This document shows, piece after piece, positions 1-10,009 of a stretch of 64,000 nucleotides of DNA. This DNA comes from Meghimatium bilineatum. Taxonomy: Eukaryota; Mollusca; Gastropoda; Stylommatophora; Philomycidae. A program made the translations under genes and the position numbers. Numbering within the stretch: position 1 is the stretch's first letter; each line of letters begins with the position of its first letter. The stretch lies in NCBI GenBank assembly GCA_034231615.1, contig CM067306.1:41402761-41466760 (forward strand). The letters are read 5' to 3'. The notes under the pieces are model-generated. The model was given only the letters and a program-made list of their open reading frames with translations. It made no database searches and had not been told where the DNA came from.

Positions 1-1180
1 ATTTAAAAAATCTCAAACATAATTTCTTGACAACCCTAATATGTGGCAACATTGATCAAATCCTCCTAAATACCTATTTCTGTTGTATATAAGTTGTTTC
101 ATATCCAAACTAATATAATATGGACTGAACAAACTAATAAAATGTGAAGAAATAGCATACAATGTCTGTTCATTCAAAACTAGGCCTAGCCAGACATACA
201 ACGCTTTTATTTTAAATGCATCGCATAGCAGCCCTGAAACATATTGTTTTTGTGATTTTCAATGAATAATCAAACATTCTTATAATATAACAACAACTAA
301 AACACAAAAACAGCAATTAAAACATGGACAAATTACTTTCCACGACAATCACTTAACTTGCCACGCAGTACTACATTTGATATTAAAAAAAAGATGTCAA
401 AAACGGAAAAAGTATTTCCAGAAATTTGTTAACAAAAATCAGCCAGCTTTCTCCTTCTTAAATTCATAATGTGTAAAGGAATTACCTTTAGGATGTGACA
501 TATTCCTAGCTTCATGCTGTGGGAATTCTAAGTTCTATGAGCTTAACTTTGTGTGATTCCATACTGGTGAATTGGACATAACAAGGGGGGGGGGGGTGAA
601 TGGAGACACCCACAGGCCCTAGTTATGTAATGACACAAGGGGCTACAGTCACCTACAGAGCCCAGGACATTAACAATATATTCTATTGCCATTGAGGACG
701 GTCTTCATTATAACATTAGCTTATATCAACGTTCTTTGTTTAAGATTTTATTGCAATAGTATGATCTAGAGCTATTTTGTGTTGCTGTTTTTTATCTAGA
801 ATTATTAAGCTCATAGAAAATTTAGATGCCAATGTCACGCTAACACATTGCCTATATCAGGCCACTGCAAGTGGATGACTAATTTAAGGGATCACTAACT
901 GTGGTTGTAACCGTGATTTGATAATAGTACTGACAAAGTCGCATGTAAAATATAACGAATCACATTTCAAAATGAGAAAAAATTTTAAGGAAACATCTGA
1001 ACAATATTTCTGATAATAAGGCATGTTTAAACATTGATAGGTGAACTGTACATTTTAAAAATACATTATATATTATTATAATCATTATATGTATTATAAC
1101 TTGTTTGTTGCACTTTCCAAGTTTATTTTCAAGTGGTAGAAGTTTGATTACCATAACAATCTATGATATTGCCACTAAAA
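1..1180. other. No recognised gene; upstream intron or flank
   Basis: AT-rich sequence with a run of about 12 G at 585-596. I found no exon with splice borders that would extend SESTD1 upstream, and no recognisable transposon protein. It probably belongs to the SESTD1 intron that ends at 3501. Confidence 0.5.
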
Positions 1181-1182
1181 TA

Positions 1183-2517
1183 CGAGGGGGAGTCAATAAG
1201 TAAGTCACAAATTGATGTTGGATGGCAGGAAAATGCAGTAGGTGGTTTCTAAAACTGTTTATAGTTGATATCATCATAGAACTTTATGTTTATGTTCGCT
1301 AGATGGCGCTAGCTGTACCTTGCGCATGCGCAGCACAAAAAACAAAATGGCTACTGTACTTACAGAGTGTACAATCAATGAACAACGTGCTGTTGTGCGT
1401 TTTTTATGGGCAAAAGGACTGCCTGCAAAAGACATTCATAAAGAAATGCTTCCTGTTTATGCTGACAATTGTTTGTCCCGTAAAGCGGTGCACAGCTGGG
1501 TAAAAAAATTTTCTCAAGGGCGCTCTAAAATTGTTGACGAAATCCGATCTGGTCGTGCTGTTGAAATTGCAACAGACGCATCTGTGCAGCGGGTTGAGGA
1601 GATGATTCGAGGTGACAGACGAGTAACGATAGACGCTGTAGCAGCTGCAATAGGGTGCTCACATGGTTCAGCATACAGCATCATGCATGACCGATTGAAA
1701 TTTAAGAAAGTGTGTTCAAGGTGGGTGCCCAGACAATTGACGGACGAAGACAAAATGAACCGATTAGGCTTGTCATTGGAGCATCTCTGTCAATACGCAA
1801 ATGAAGGAGAAGACATGATGAACAGGATTATTACTGGGGACGAATCATGGGTGCATCACTACCAGCCTGAATCAAAGCGTGCTTCAATGCAATGGAAACA
1901 TCCTTCTTCGCCTTGTGTCCAAAAATTCAAGGTTACACCATCAGCGGGAAGGTTATGCTGACAGTGTTCTGGGATTGTCAAGGAGTGCTTTTAACCAATT
2001 TCAAAAAGAAAGGTGACAATGTGAATTCTGAATCATACTGTGAAGTTCTATCAGTGCTTCGGGATGCAATTCGAAGAAAACGTCCAGGGCTGCTGACTAG
2101 AGGAGTGCTACTCCTTCATGACAATGCTAGACCACATACGGCTCGATTAACTCAGGAGAAAATAAAAAATCTTGGTTGGAAAATTCTGGAACATCCTCCT
2201 TACAGCCCCGATTTAGCCCCTAGTGATTTTCAACTTTTTTGGTCCACTAAAAACCCACCTTGGCGGGAAGCATTTCGCGACTGACGCAGAAGTTGAATGT
2301 GAAGTGAAAATGTGGCTTAAAAAGCAGAGCACGCAGTTCTACGCAGCAGGTTTGGGAGGACTCATAAAACGATGGGATAAATGCATCAATGTTGGTGGAA
2401 ATTATGTTGAGAAGTAAAGGGATAATGTATGTGTAAAAATAAACAGTTTTCAGGTTTTTATCGTCTTCAGTTTTTTTCTAATAAGCCATTTGTGACTTAC
2501 TTATTGACTCCCCCTCG
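1183..2517 (+). mobile_element. mariner element with perfect 30-bp TIRs
   Basis: The terminal inverted repeats 1183-1212 and 2488-2517 are identical over 30 bp (starting CGAGGGGGAGTCAATAAGTA), and TA flanks both ends (1181-1182, 2518-2519), the usual mariner target duplication. The size (1335 bp) fits a full-length mariner. Intact termini around a frameshifted transposase suggest a fairly recent copy that is now non-autonomous unless the frameshifts are sequencing errors. It sits in the SESTD1 intron or flank upstream of the first visible exon. Confidence 0.95.
1347..2417 (+). pseudogene. mariner transposase, two frameshifts
   Basis: This is a cut-and-paste DNA transposase. The N-terminal part shows the paired helix-turn-helix region (around FLWAKGLPAKDIHKEM and LSRKAVHSWVKKF). 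The DDE/D catalytic core is visible as TGDESW (first Asp at 1839-1841), LLHDNARPH (second Asp at 2120-2122) and YSPDLAPSDF (third Asp at 2225-2227). Exactly 34 residues separate the last two, the D,D34D signature of true mariners. The C-terminus WDKCINVGGNYVEK is also typical. The reading frame shifts near 1945-1953 (one base apparently lost in a GGGAAGG stretch) and again near 2233-2245 in a T run, so three reading frames make up the protein. The ATG at 1347 is preferred because MATVLTE is a usual mariner start. Confidence 0.93.
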
Positions 2518-2519
2518 TA

Positions 2520-3501
2520 TATTTTACACCAGGAATAAATGCTAAATAGGCTATTATTAAACTAAACATTTTTCTGATATTCCAGTATTGAGAAATTAAT
2601 TGAAAACAATGTGGGCATTGACATTGATAACAATAATATTGATATTAGCAAAATAATCAGTGATAATTGTGAAGTTTGTCAACCCCAGAGTCATGAGAAG
2701 ACCAGGAATATGCAAGAACTTTGATTCATATCAATATCATACACATTATCCATCAAGTTTTACATAGTAAATTTATAGATGTACTACATATGAGCTTCAT
2801 GGATTAGCCATTTTTAATTATGGATTAAGAGTTTTCTTCATGCTTATGATAATTTTGTGTGAAATGGTGTAGTTATTATTCAATATGTTACTGATATCAT
2901 AAACATTTATCCATTTATATGATCCTGTTTCATTTGTTCACAATCGGATAAAAAAAATTGTCAAGATAAAGATTTATGCTTTAGGATTGCTTATTTTGTA
3001 AGTAAGATTGGTTGTGAATTTCAGTTTTCTTATTTATATAAAATAATAAAATTGTCAAAGTATGTCATTCTAATAACAGACTAGAATAGTGCTCTCATTT
3101 GTTGTGACCATGATGCATCATTTACCAAGATTCATTATAAATTAAGAAAACTACATCTCAGCTTCTTCATCAACCATCGAGGGAGAAAATGAAACACAAC
3201 ATAATTATGCCACAGCCTATTTTTCAACTTTGTAGTAGCCAATGCGCTAAGAAACCCTGCAAGTGTTTTTTAGCTGCTGTGTGGTGTTTTAAAGAGTATT
3301 TGCAAGGCAGTCTGGTAAAACATTTCTTCTCTTTGAGGAGAGTTATGAACATTTTGGCAGCATATGTTGCAGTACTTTATCTGCTTGAGCACAGTTAACA
3401 CAATTCAGTTTTTTAGTGGGGATTTGCTCATTTGATTTGCATGATTTGGAGAACATATCTGTATGTATGATTCAATTAATTTCTTCATGCTTTATTTGTA
3501 G
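2520..3501. other. Intron sequence upstream of first visible SESTD1 exon
   Basis: AT-rich with no recognised element. An open stretch at 2582-2723 follows an AG but has no usable donor and does not resemble SESTD1, so it was not called. The 3' end TTATTTGTAG at 3492-3501 is the splice acceptor. Confidence 0.5.
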
Positions 3502-3624
3502 GTTGTTGATTGGGTCCTGGCACCAGGTGAAAAATTGTTAGCCTCTCAGAGTGATATAGGAGACTCTTACAAAGCAGCAGAGGAATTGAGGAGGAGACAT
3601 GAAGAGATGGAGATTAAGTGTACA
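3502..3624 (+). CDS. SESTD1: SESTD1 exon, start of first spectrin repeat
   Basis: SESTD1 is a cytoplasmic scaffold with an N-terminal SEC14 lipid-binding domain followed by spectrin repeats. The human protein binds phosphoinositides and TRPC4/5 channels and takes part in Dapper/Wnt-PCP signalling. This 123-bp exon (41 codons, phase 0 at both ends) has acceptor TTTGTAG and donor ACA|GTGAGT. Its product begins VVDWVLAPGEKLL and contains IGDS and RRRHEEMEIK, matching the human helix that begins VVNWL. It is the first helix of spectrin module 1. Earlier exons, including all of SEC14, are outside the window. The exon has the same length and phase as its counterpart in module 2 at 9887-10009. Confidence 0.92.
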
Positions 3625-4659
3625 GTGAGTGGTCATATTGTATAGTTTTTGTTACCTGGTTCCAAGATCAACAAACTCAAGATTGTAACTTCTATGTACA
3701 ATTATTATAAACTTAATTCTTTTTGGACTTGATTATTTATAGGTTTTGACCAAATTCATTTTCAGATATAGAAAACTATGTGTCTTTTTCATTGTATCAT
3801 TTAACAATCTAATATTGATAAATAATATATGTATAGTATATTGTTGAATAGGGAATTGGTTACAGAATATGAATATATAAGCACATTGATGATTTTATAT
3901 TACTTCACGAGGTTAGAGGTAATAAGACATAAAATTAAAAAATTAAAATGTTATTTATTAGCATAAACTTTGTCAATTACTGAAATGTATCCATGAAGTT
4001 TTTTTTTACAATTGTCTATAATGTTTACACAAGAGTATCAAATTATGTTAACTAAACACTTTATTTGATGAATTTATATTCATAAATGTGGAAATTATGT
4101 ACATTTTTTTGAATGACTACAGAAGTAACAAAAAATAGGAAAAAATTGACTGAGTCACAATAATCACTTTTTCCACACTAACATAAGCTTGGCTGTGGTC
4201 AAAATAGAAGTGGAAGTATTCTATGACTATTAAGGTTAGCATAAAACCTTGTTTTAGTGAACCATGAAATATAACTGATCAATGTATGATTGAAGGAAAT
4301 AAAAACGGATATATCGGTGATTGGTCCCCGTTTCCAAGTTTTGCCTGTCAAATAAGGTTATGAGGAATTTACTTCTTGTACTCATATTGTTTCATATGTT
4401 CTCCACTACACTCAGCACAGCAGCATTATGTATGAGCAGAGTATTGCTTAGCATATTTAGTTTTGTAGCTCAAGAAATAATCTACATGCAACCTCCCACA
4501 AAATGCACTCGTAAACAAGATGCTGCAACTTCATTATGAACTCAGAACCATATAAACACATAGACCTATCCTCACATCAGAAAAGGATACAATAGCTCTG
4601 TTGCTCAAAATTCATGGGGATCAAACCAGACATACAAACCCTTTCTAAGTAGAAGGCTT

Positions 4660-4830
4660 CTTCTCAAAACATTGTACTCTGCTCAGAGTTGTAGCCGTCT
4701 AGGTATAAAATAAAGCTCTGAGATTTGTAGCCTTCTGGACATAAAATAAAACTCTGGAGACGTCTCCATTTTACAAAAGGACACAATAGCTCTATTGATC
4801 ATAATTACTAGGAATCTAAACAAGTTGCAA
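4660..4830 (+). repeat. Dispersed repeat family E fragment
   Basis: The phrase around 'taaagctctgagat...ggacacaatagctc...ataattacta' recurs in diverged form at about 9240-9350, 21425-21490 and 41690-41765. No protein or RNA ancestry is apparent. The shared core reads roughly 'aggaagtaagagctaat' in the later copies. Family identity is inferred only from this within-window similarity. Confidence 0.5.
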
Positions 4831-4915
4831 TAGCCATCAGTTCAGCTAATCTCCAATCACTCATTCATATATATGTATATAAAACATTCATGACTATTCA
4901 CCACTAGGAAGAGTG

Positions 4916-4976
4916 TGGTAGCCTAGTTGATAGTGAACTTGCTTACTATCACCAGGTTGCTTCATGGTAGAATGCT
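4916..4976 (+). repeat. SINE B, 5' head fragment
   Basis: GTGTGGTAGCCTAGTTGATA followed by gtgaacttgcttactatc matches the tRNA-like head of the longer SINE B copies at 15713-16018 and 41373-41645. An A-box-like TAGCCTAGTTGAT is visible. The tail is missing. Confidence 0.6.
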
Positions 4977-5081
4977 GCTATGAGACCTATCTTATCATGA
5001 TCGTCCTTATTATAGATGTTATTTTGATGCACATCTACGTGTGTTATTCTTCCTGTTCTGTAAGTTAAAATATTGTGGTGG

Positions 5082-5257
5082 AGTTGGCTGTCCCATACCG
5101 CATAGGGTCATAGTGACCCAGAGGCAATGTTTCAGTCCTAAAGGCACAGATATCATAGCTAACCTGTAAACCATGATACAACACATTATGTTCTCCAGGC
5201 TACATCCCGCTAATCTGCAGGAGTTTGAGAATGAATGCAGCAGAAGAAGAAATTGAA
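5082..5257 (+). repeat. SINE A, 5'-truncated copy
   Basis: It matches the complete copy at 61502-61775 from 'ggagttggctgtccca' to the GAAGAAGAA tail, with many base changes. It has the usual landmarks 'catagggtca', 'aaaccatgat' and 'taatctgcaggag'. The 5' half is absent. Confidence 0.8.
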
Positions 5258-5606
5258 CAATATTTGAGATATCACCTCACACCTTGCATGTTGCCAAGCT
5301 GTCCAGTATCTTTTCTCTCTGTTATTCTGTCTCTTTCCCCAATTGGAATGTAAATACTGAAGAGTATATTCACCACATGAACTTATATGTCAGTGAAGAT
5401 GAAAAGTTGAGTATATCAGTATTTATAAATTCATTTTAAAAAGTAAGTGGAATAAAAAAGAAACAGTACATTGCTATACAGTGTCTGCATTTTTCTACTG
5501 TCGATAAATGACTTCCGTAAAAAAAAAAAATTTCTAGTTAAATTGACAGTTTCTTCTGTGACTTTGTTATGGACTATAGTATTTCTATATTACTTGTATT
5601 TTACAG

Positions 5607-5798
5607 GACACCTATGGCCAGTATGCAGAACTGCGGCACACAGTAGAAGAAATCACAGCAGAAGAGCTGTCTGTGGCTGATGACATGAGAGCTGAGAGGG
5701 ATTATATGGATACAGTTTGTCGCAGTTTTGCCACCAGGCTGGAGAGAAGAAGAACCTTACTGATCACATCAGTTAGGTTTCATAGATATGCTGAAGAG
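5607..5798 (+). CDS. SESTD1: SESTD1 exon, rest of first spectrin repeat
   Basis: 192 bp, 64 codons, phase 0 at both ends. The acceptor is TTTTACAG and the donor GAG|GTAAGA. The product begins DTYGQYAELRH, continues through VCRSFATRLERRRTLL and ends FHRYAEE. It aligns with the human segment that reads VCYRQASQLEFRQNLL and ends in FHGVAQD. It is a helical, charged, coiled-coil-like sequence that completes the three-helix spectrin repeat begun in the previous exon. Its length equals that of the matching module 2 exon at 12983-13174. Confidence 0.93.
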
Positions 5799-5941
5799 GT
5801 AAGATTTCTTCATTGTACTCAAAGTGCAGTTCAAGAGTATTATTCCAAGTCTATAATGTTATATGTCTGGCTAGAATGTATTGTGAATTATTTTATGTTT
5901 TAAAATTGTGACTTGATGAGATAATAGATAGAACTTCAGTC

Positions 5942-6205
5942 ATCTTCTTCTTCTGTGTTTGTTCTCAAACTCTTGCTAGTTATCAGGATGAAATCCAGAG
6001 AATGGAATGTGCTGTGACATGGTTTACACATTGGCTATGATATCTGTGTATTATTGCCTGACACATCCAACATCAGCATATTTTTGAGTCATATTGACAT
6101 AGAAATTTGACAGCCAATATCACTCCAATCCTTCTTAGCCACTTCTTACAACATGCCTTGCATGTCACAGTGTTGCCATTCTTTACTTTCCTTTGACAAC
6201 ACAAA
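5942..6205 (-). repeat. SINE A, copy 1 of three in a row
   Basis: On the + strand it begins with the reversed tail 'ttcttcttctgtg' and runs through 'ttctcaaactcttgc', 'catccaacatcagcat' and 'catgccttgcatgtcacagt'. It is diverged from the young copy at 61502-61775 but collinear with it. Confidence 0.75.
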
Positions 6206-6338
6206 GGGCAGTTGTTTCAGACTGTGACAACACACAGGGTGGTGGTTTCAGTAAAATTGTATTATCAACAATTGGTGGTAGTTGGGTCAATCTTGAGCAA
6301 TCCCTCTCTTACCTTCAGGATTTCTTTCATGAAGTATT

Positions 6339-6613
6339 TTTTCTTCTTCTTTCACTCACAAGTTCCTGCAGATCACCAGGATGTAGTCTTGAGAACAGAA
6401 TGCATTGTATCATGGTTTACAGCTTTTCTGTGATTCTTGCACCTTTTGTCCTGAAACACCAAACATGAACATGGTTTCTGAGTCACTTTGATCCTATATG
6501 GGATGGGACACCCAACTCCACCCCCATAAACCCCTTGGTCATCTCTTATGACATGCATGGAAGGTATAGTGTTGCTATTCTTTGCTCCCCTTTCAGATCC
6601 AGCAACACACTAG
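6339..6613 (-). repeat. SINE A, copy 2 of three in a row
   Basis: Nearly full length in reverse orientation. It starts with 'ttcttcttctt', then 'ttcctgcagatcaccagg', 'tatgggatgggac' and 'atgacatgcatggaaggt', and ends near 'ccagcaacacac'. Confidence 0.85.
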
Positions 6614-6631
6614 TGGATTGAGTACTTCTGC

Positions 6632-6885
6632 TTCTATGTTAATTCTCAAATTCCTGCAGATTAGCAGGGCGTAGACTGGGGAACTGTATTCATTGTGTTA
6701 TAGTTTTCCTGTGATATCTATGTCTTTCTGACACATCCAACTTCAGCATGCCTTTGGGTCACTTTTACTTTCTCTTGGATGGGACAACCCTACTCCAAAA
6801 TATCCTTACTTGCCTCTAACAGCATGCATGACAGGCAGCAGTGTTACTATTCATTTTGGGCTCTGGCAACACGTGGGTGGTGACA
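6632..6885 (-). repeat. SINE A, copy 3 of three in a row
   Basis: Reverse-oriented and collinear with copy 2, including 'ttcctgcagattagcagg', 'acacatccaacttcagcatg' and 'gggctctggcaacac'. Together the three copies fill most of the 5799-7719 intron and all face the same way. Confidence 0.8.
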
Positions 6886-6926
6886 GACAGCTATTATCAT
6901 TATTATTAGGGTATAATGGTTCTTTT

Positions 6927-7075
6927 CTGGCTCTGTGGCTGAGAGGTAATGTACACATCTCAGATGACCAATGTACCTTGTTCAACTTCAACTACAGGCA
7001 ATTGAGTATCTGAACAGTTCAGAAAGCAATGGCAACCTACTAACATAAACATTGCCTAGAAAATAATATTCTTTT
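6927..7075 (+). repeat. SINE D, tRNA-like head and core
   Basis: 'tggctctgtggctgagaggt' looks like a Pol III A-box region, and 'gttcaacttcaact' sits where a B-box would be. They are followed by 'agaaagcaatggcaacctac' and 'ttgcctagaaaat'. The second part recurs at 7980-8105 (reverse) and 59669-59790, so this is a dispersed tRNA-derived family. Confidence 0.65.
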
Positions 7076-7089
7076 TATTTCTTTTCAGT

Positions 7090-7265
7090 TTCTTGTGGAA
7101 CATAGGGTTCATAGTGGAACATATCACTCTTCAACAGTTTCTGTGCTGCGCCATCTGCTTCAACTGTACCCATAATGCCTCAATTAAATTGATCTCTTCT
7201 TCCACCTGTTCTTTGGTGTTCCTTGGTCTTTCAACTCTCCTCTTTACCTGCAAGTTCTAGTCGAA
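7090..7265 (-). pseudogene. Possible RTE-type tail, heavily decayed
   Basis: On the minus strand a segment reads KRRVERPRNTKEQVEEEIN followed by MAQHRNC. This resembles the basic 'RGRPR..W...' tail and 'AQDR..W' end of RTE-like reverse transcriptase proteins. Alignment was by eye only. The + strand AG at 7087-7088 could be mistaken for an exon acceptor but leads to no SESTD1-like sequence. Confidence 0.3.
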
Positions 7266-7575
7266 CGATTGTCTAATTAGTTTACCTTGCTGCCTAGAAA
7301 TCACTACAACCAAAAATGCTGGTTTGATATCTATGTCCCAGATATGATATGCCTACAATAATGATTCTTATTATTTGTCCTTCCTGAACCAAAAGCAAAC
7401 CATAATTGGATGTTCTGGGTCACTGGGTCAAAAGCACAAATATCATAGTTATGCTGCAAAATAGAAGCACATGTACTGTCAAAAGTATGAAGAGAATCTT
7501 AGTAGTTATTCTAGAGAATGCAAAAAAATAAGTTTTTGCTATGTTTTATAATAGATTCATTATTAATTAGTTGAA

Positions 7576-7696
7576 CAATATCCTGTACTCTTGACCACTA
7601 ACTGTTGAAGGTTGTACAATACCCTGTACTCTTGACCACTAACTGTTGAAGGTTGTACAATACCCTGTACTCTTGACCACTAACTGTTGAAGGTTT
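7576..7696 (+). repeat. 41-bp minisatellite, three copies, next to a splice acceptor
   Basis: Three nearly identical copies of a 41-bp unit ('gttgaaggttgtacaatacc' plus 'ctgtactcttgaccactaac') end about 23 bp before the acceptor at 7719. Each unit contains CCACTAACTG, a good match to the metazoan branch-point consensus (yTnAy, ideally TACTAAC). Confidence 0.9.
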
Positions 7697-7719
7697 GTTT
7701 TATTAAATAATTCTTCCAG

Positions 7720-7834
7720 ATGTCCACATGCCTAGATGAGCTGTTGGAGTTGTTCTGTACTGATGTTGTTGCAGAAACTGTGGAAGAGGTGGAGGAGGCC
7801 ATGAAGACACTACAGGACAAATGTGATAACTGTG
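7720..7834 (+). CDS. SESTD1: SESTD1 exon, inter-repeat helix
   Basis: 115 bp, entering in phase 0 and leaving one base into a codon. The acceptor is TTCTTCCAG and the donor TGTG|GTAAGT. The product is MSTCLDELLELFCTDV and onward, matching the human region with QLDGLLGMLCVDV. It joins in frame to FHRYAEE upstream and to DRVAEQS downstream. The leading ATG is an internal methionine, not a start. The acceptor is preceded by the tripled branch-point-like repeat at 7576-7696. Confidence 0.9.
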
Positions 7835-7979
7835 GTAAGTGTCATGGTGTCTAGATATGGTTGAATTTGGTAAGAGGTTTTACTTGAGAAAACATTTTGT
7901 TTTCTATTTTTGGTCAAGTAATATAAGGAAAAGTCAGTAAGTCGCAAACTAATGTGGAAAAAAATATAAATTAATTGGT

Positions 7980-8105
7980 AGTGTATCCAATTCAGGACGT
8001 AGCCATCAACCCAGCATTTTTTGGCTGTAGTGATTTTCTAGGCAATATGAATACATATAGTAGTTTGCCATTGCTTTCTGAGCAGTCTGTATGCACAATT
8101 GAACA
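7980..8105 (-). repeat. SINE D core, reverse copy
   Basis: 'gacgtagccatcaaccca', 'gtagtgattttctaggcaa' and 'gtttgccattgctttctgag' are the reverse complement of the core at 59669-59790, which reads agaaagcaatggcaaac, then ttgcctaaaaaaatcact, then gggttgatggctacgtc. Confidence 0.8.
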
Positions 8106-8210
8106 GCATGCAGTTGAGCACTTTTTGAGACAAGAAAAATAGTGTAACTATTCTTTGATTCTTTGTCAGGTGCAGAAATACATTGACATCAGATAGAATG
8201 CCACTCATAT

Positions 8211-8483
8211 GTGTTGCCTGGGCTCAAGAGGGGAGCAAAGAATAGCAATACTGTTGACCTTCCATGCATGTCATAAGAGGTGACTAAGGAGATTATGGGG
8301 TGGAGTTGGCTGTCCCATTTCATATAGGGTCAAAGTGACAAAAGCTATGCTGAAGTCGGATGTTTCAGGCCAAAAGATGCAGATATCGCAACAATGCTGT
8401 AAACTATGACACAACTAGTTCTCCAGACTACATCCTACTAATCTGTAGAAGTTTTAGAGCAAACGCAGATGAAAAAGAAGAAG
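8211..8483 (+). repeat. SINE A, near full-length
   Basis: It runs from 'gttgcctgggctcaagaggg' through 'ccatgcatgtcataagaggt', 'ggagttggctgtccca' and 'tgctgaagtcggatg' to the tail 'aaaaagaagaag'. It is collinear with 61502-61775. Confidence 0.9.
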
Positions 8484-8675
8484 ATACGTATGTAAAATAT
8501 AGGAGTAAATATAGAAATAATATAGAGTAAAAGATAGAATGTAAAATGAATTCTTAATCTTCCCCTCAGAAACAATATCAGAATTCATCTTGACATGTCC
8601 TATTAATGAGTTAGAAGCCTTAATAATCTTATCTTCAGAATAAAAATACTAGGTTTTGTATGTTTCCATCTTCAG

Positions 8676-8917
8676 ATAGAGTAGCAGAACAAAGCCTCAA
8701 TGATGGACAAAGTTTGCTGGATGAAATGTCACGACCAATCAAAAATGCTTTTGGCAAGGACATTACTCCAGATTACACTAATCAGACTACACATGTCAAC
8801 AAAAGATTGGAAGAATTGCAGGAGAGAAAGGTGAGATGTGATGAGCTGGCTGATGTCAGGAAGCTCAAACTACAACAGCTGCTTCAACTAAGAACATGTG
8901 AGCGAGACACAGATCAG
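8676..8917 (+). CDS. SESTD1: SESTD1 exon, module 1 to module 2 linker
   Basis: 242 bp. It completes the codon split by the previous intron (G|AT gives Asp) and ends in phase 0. The acceptor is CATCTTCAG and the donor CAG|GTAAGC. The product contains DGQSLLDEMSRPI, AFGKDITPD and the strongly conserved ADVRKLKLQQLLQLRTCE. The last matches the human DVRRLKMLQMVQLFKCE almost position for position. It is the best single piece of evidence for SESTD1 orthology. Confidence 0.95.
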
Positions 8918-9886
8918 GTAAGCATACATGTCAACCTGTAAGTCTTTCCGTTACATCATAACCTCAGCCATATTTGACAATGTAATCTTTGATATTATTG
9001 ATGTAACCTATCTCTTATTTTTCAGATATTTTTAACTGTAGATGTATTCTAAGGCAGGATTTGGTACTTTCCTTTTAAGTGGGCACCTTTTAAGTGAATT
9101 TTACAAAATAAATTGTAACAAGAAATGAAATATAATGTAACCAAGAGAAAAAGAACAATTAGGAATACAAAAATAACAAGTGGAAGCAATTAATTCATTC
9201 AGAAATAGATCCAACCCACTACCGTGTTTTTTGTATAATATATCTCTTGAGAGTTAGAGTCCTCTAGATATAACATAAAGCTGTGGAGAACACTCTAATT
9301 GCAGATAGGAAGTAAGAGCTAATCACTCATAATCCTGGTGATCAAAACAACAGCAACAACCACTTCTGATCACATCTATAGTTATGCATTTGAGTTCGGA
9401 AATATTTGAGTTCAGCATATTGTAACATTATAGCAATTATTATAGGTGGCTGCAACAACAGAAGCTTCAATTAAATGGCATTACATACACAGTACCTAAA
9501 TGTACGACTGATCATACCGCTATCTTGAATACTCATCATGAATCAATGGTAAATATGAACCTAACTTGATTTTTCCCTAAAATGCCCCAACAATGTAAAA
9601 AGGAAGTACACCTGTACTTCACTTATCAGTTTCATCTAAAATGTGTTTTTTTAAAAAATGTGGATCAGATGACAATTAACAAAAACTATAAAGCTGCATG
9701 TTCACACCGCTATTGTGACAGTATTTCTAGATTTTGTGTTTGGATAGTGAAACTGTTTGTGAAAACTCCCTAATCTATGCAACTTAGAGGTATCATTGCT
9801 TACTAGACTTTACAGATGTGTTGTTAATTTGGTCATGTGTTTGATTGAAGCTGTTTTATAAATTGCTTTCATTGAATGTGTCTCAG
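8918..9886. other. SESTD1: SESTD1 intron
   Basis: It carries a family E fragment at about 9240-9350 ('aggaagtaagagctaatcac'). The rest is AT-rich with no recognised element. Confidence 0.6.
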
Positions 9887-10009
9887 GCCATTGACTGGAT
9901 AAATGAGTTGTGTGATGTGATGGTAGCATCTCACACTGATATGGGCCAGAGTTCAGAGGAGGTTGAAGCATTGCATAATGACCATAACAAGTTTGAAGCA
10001 ACAGCTCTG
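9887..10009 (+). CDS. SESTD1: SESTD1 exon, start of second spectrin repeat
   Basis: 123 bp, 41 codons, phase 0 at both ends. The acceptor is GTCTCAG and the donor CTCTG|GTAAGT, a perfect consensus. The product begins AIDWINELCDVMVASHTDMG, matching human AVEWLSELLDALLKTH. It is homologous in position, length and phase to the exon at 3502-3624 (VVDW...), showing that the two spectrin modules arose by duplication together with their introns. The last exon bases and the donor are the apparent source of the tandem array in the following intron. Confidence 0.95.

Larger units (their letters stand above)
3625..5606. other. SESTD1: SESTD1 intron with dispersed repeat fragments
   Basis: About 2.0 kb. 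It holds a family E fragment (about 4660-4830), a SINE B head (4916-4976) and a 5'-truncated SINE A (5082-5257), described separately. The remainder is AT-rich with no coding signal. Confidence 0.7.
7835..8675. other. SESTD1: SESTD1 intron with SINE D and SINE A
   Basis: Apart from the reverse SINE D (7980-8105) and the + strand SINE A (8211-8483), the sequence is AT-rich and unassigned. Confidence 0.75.

Noticed and set aside
2582..2723. Open stretch after an AG, reading IEKLIENNVGIDI and onward
   Set aside because: No donor, ends in a stop, and does not resemble the SESTD1 region expected upstream of 3502.
7089..7170. Possible exon after TTTTCAG reading FLVEHRVHSGTYH
   Set aside because: Hits a stop, has no donor, and the flanking SESTD1 exons already join in frame without it; the minus strand looks like an RTE tail.
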